In this document: in pieces, positions 62,326-64,000 of the stretch
How positions within the stretch are numbered: position 1 is the stretch's first letter
Layout of the letters: the number at the start of each line of letters is the position of its first letter
Assembly (NCBI GenBank): GCA_016745075.1
Contig: JADGDD010000011.1
Coordinates: forward strand, 1 to 64,000
Reading direction: 5' to 3'
Source of the DNA: Planctomycetota bacterium
Lineage (GTDB): Bacteria; Planctomycetota; UBA11346
DNA length: 64,000 nucleotides
Translations under genes and position numbers: made by a program
Notes under the pieces: generated by a model
The model's database searches: none
The model's input: the letters and a program-made list of their open reading frames with translations, nothing else
What the model was told of the DNA's origin: nothing

Positions 62326-64000
62326 TCAGAACCCCTTCTTCCGATGCGCACGAATGGTCATTGGAAAAAGGGGGGCTTTACCATCCTGCTTGATCGGGTA
62401 GCCAATTCCCAGATAGTCTCCGACCTTCAGATCCTCGAATTTTGCCCGATAGCCATTGCGTAAAATATGAACCGCATCATCAAAGGCGAGATGAAAGGTC
62501 CGGTCTTCTTCCGTCCCTTCCAGTAACCTTTTGGTAATAGGCAACCATGTTTTTGCGCCACCGCTTCCTCTTGCCGGATCTCCATCCCAGGCTTTGACAT
62601 CTTCTCCAGCTTCTTTCCAGAATTGATAGCCGTGCCATTCCATGGGGTTTGGTTTTGGCATGACAACGGTCATAAGCCTTTTTTCATTATCAATTGCAGT
62701 GACTTCACCGTTCACATACATATTTAAAAATGGAGGATAGCCGTTTTCATAAGGTGGTTTGCCTTTGCCTAATAAGGTTGCCAAGAACACTGAGCCTTCT
62801 TTTTTTTCATACATAAAATAAATAGCTTCACCACTCTTATACCTTGCCAACTGTTTGTTCATAGTAGCGGCAGTCATATCAGAAAGCGGATATGCATGAC
62901 CTTTGGGAAGCAGGCGCGTTCGCACGTTTGCTTGAACCTTGTATACAGTGCCTGTTCTATCTACTCCTAAAATAAGTTGATTTTCCAGATCGACCTCTGT
63001 GATTGTGATTGAGACTGAGGGGTTCAAAGCATTGTTCTTACGATCCTCAAAATATTTCCAAAAGCCTTCGTGGTATTTCCCGTGATTGGCGACCAGTGCA
63101 TGAACCGCTCTTTCAACAAGGCTTGAACGAATTGATATCCACTGAGAAAGTCCTTTTCCCTCTTCCTTGGACCTGCTGATTAATGGAAGTTCAGGATAGC
63201 AGCCTACCCAGCCAGGGTAAACTAACTTTCCATCAACATCCACGAGTAAGGCACAGGCGTAGCCTCCATGCTGTTCCTTATCAGTAATTCTGGATAAGGT
63301 GTCTTCTGCCGTTCGACTAATATCATCCAACAGATAAGGAATCGTTCTGAAGGGAATTTGCATATAGTACAGTTTGCACTGTCTTGCTCGTTCTTCTTCA
63401 GTAAATGCATGAGAAGCAGGGAACTTACCTCCTTTATACCTACCAAAATAGGCAGGCATGCTCATTCGCGTGTCTCCAATGGTGTTAGCGACGATATAGA
63501 AATCAATATCCTCTTTGTAATAACGATACATTGCTTCCAACAGGAAAAGCCCTTGGATCGAATAAGAATCGTTGGGGTCGCTAAAATAATACAGAGCGGG
63601 TTTTTTCCCTACGGCATCAGAGAGACGAACAAAGCCATCTTCGTCTGCGCTCTTAGGAGGTAAGGGCTTTTTAAAACACCCCCGTTTTCCTTGTTCATTT
63701 TCTTGTACCTCAAAGCCCTTCATTGGATTAACAAATTCTAAAAGTCCTCGAACTCGTAAGTGGTCAGAAACCTTTTCTGGTGGTTCATCGCTATAAGAAG
63801 GTCTGTTTAACACAGAATGGAGTTTCGCCATCCGAAGATCGGGAATCACTTTGCCGACGTATGCACTACTTGGGTTTCCTCCGTGTTGATAATGATCAAA
63901 TACCTGTCCGGGCAAAAACGAAACAACTGGCATGACTGTCATTGCCAGCCAAGACCGATACAGCCGAAGAATTCTCATTTCATCAGCAGACACTTGTTCT
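62326..64000 (-). CDS. deiodinase-like thioredoxin-fold protein A4, 5' end outside window
   Basis: The gene is open to the window edge, and the N-terminus lies beyond 64000. At least 557 residues are seen. It has VSADEMRILRLYRSW (counterpart of FTRKEIDEMRYF in A2), thioredoxin-like core ALYYFSDPNDSYSIQG ... LDDISRTAEDTL ... YACALLVDVDG, and two C-terminal beta domains with MPKPNPMEWHGYQFWKEA and LEGTEEDRTFHLAFDDAV. No Cys is present at the deiodinase position. It is the first gene of the visible leftward cluster. Confidence 0.78.
   Translation of the reverse strand, partial: EQVSADEMRILRLYRSWLAMTVMPVVSFLPGQVFDHYQHGGNPSSAYVGKVIPDLRMAKLHSVLNRPSYSDEPPEKVSDHLRVRGLLEFVNPMKGFEVQENEQGKRGCFKKPLPPKSADEDGFVRLSDAVGKKPALYYFSDPNDSYSIQGLFLLEAMYRYYKEDIDFYIVANTIGDTRMSMPAYFGRYKGGKFPASHAFTEEERARQCKLYYMQIPFRTIPYLLDDISRTAEDTLSRITDKEQHGGYACALLVDVDGKLVYPGWVGCYPELPLISRSKEEGKGLSQWISIRSSLVERAVHALVANHGKYHEGFWKYFEDRKNNALNPSVSITITEVDLENQLILGVDRTGTVYKVQANVRTRLLPKGHAYPLSDMTAATMNKQLARYKSGEAIYFMYEKKEGSVFLATLLGKGKPPYENGYPPFLNMYVNGEVTAIDNEKRLMTVVMPKPNPMEWHGYQFWKEAGEDVKAWDGDPARGSGGAKTWLPITKRLLEGTEEDRTFHLAFDDAVHILRNGYRAKFEDLKVGDYLGIGYPIKQDGKAPLFPMTIRAHRKKGF

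Noticed and set aside
47984..64000. Selenocysteine-containing deiodinase
   Set aside because: The active-site positions are ordinary sense codons (Gly, Asp, Thr and similar) and no in-frame TGA lies at the deiodinase Sec position in any of the four proteins.
1..64000. CRISPR array, tRNA or rRNA genes
   Set aside because: No regularly spaced short repeats, tRNA-like arms with a T-loop consensus, or rRNA segments were noticed on either strand.
1..64000. Insertion sequence or transposase gene
   Set aside because: No DDE, HUH or serine transposase motifs were recognised. The only recombinase is intI, so the scars at 12.8 and 45 kb cannot be tied to a mobile element here.

Overview
The window has no rRNA or tRNA gene, so lineage is inferred from gene content. 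Several features together suggest a Gram-negative member of the PVC superphylum, most likely Lentisphaerota or a relative. These are a chromosomal integron with a long-N-terminus integrase, tandem Hanks kinases with DWG motifs and periplasmic beta-propellers, a kinase ending in a formylglycine-generating-enzyme-like domain, a sulfatase, an MCE protein and an RND pump. Base composition looks moderate and coding density is high, with several gene remnants.

Layout. (1) 1-2274: end of an integron. Two attC sites and an attI lie upstream of a frameshifted intI, and the cassettes read leftward. (2) 2401-5604: folE2, a small helical protein, an ArgA-like acetyltransferase and an MCE (MlaD-type) protein, all rightward. 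(3) 5739-12235: a leftward tetR, NodT-type outer-membrane factor, membrane fusion protein and RND permease operon, with twin palindromic operators in front of tetR. (4) 12311-13057: a scar where a beheaded AraC regulator abuts an NHL-repeat fragment. (5) 13119-13922: a secreted SGNH hydrolase. (6) 14001-34866: a 21-kb rightward signalling array. It holds four Hanks kinases, an FHA/transmembrane/trypsin-like protease, a DUF4412-like protein, a MORN-type lipoprotein and other envelope proteins. (7) 34900-38493: ubiE/menG, PIN-TRAM and DUF2064 genes leftward, then a QueD-like and a LOG-like gene rightward. (8) 38902-39400: a toxin-antitoxin pair with a frameshifted toxin. (9) 40073-44492: a sugar module with an RpiB-like isomerase, a YqhD-like dehydrogenase, an AraC regulator and a fucose-isomerase-like enzyme. 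(10) 44551-47792: a DinB remnant, an AraC regulator and a sulfatase separated from its signal peptide by an in-frame TGA. (11) 47984-64000: a leftward cluster of six large proteins with thioredoxin-like folds that lack CxxC, plus one aldo/keto reductase. The last gene runs off the window.

How the genes may work together. In region 6 the kinases carry threonine-rich segments with T-x-x-D/E spacing, the spacing FHA domains prefer. Two neighbouring proteins carry FHA domains, so a kinase-to-FHA-to-periplasmic-protease relay is plausible but inferred. Region 11 looks like a coherent, largely exported, undescribed protein family set. It comprises deiodinase-like proteins with C-terminal beta domains, and double thioredoxin/LamG-like proteins, all without redox cysteine pairs. 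These two regions are the best candidates for a previously undescribed system.

Caution: intI, the toxin and the DinB remnant each appear broken by a one-base change in a homopolymer. Real decay and sequencing or assembly error cannot be separated here.
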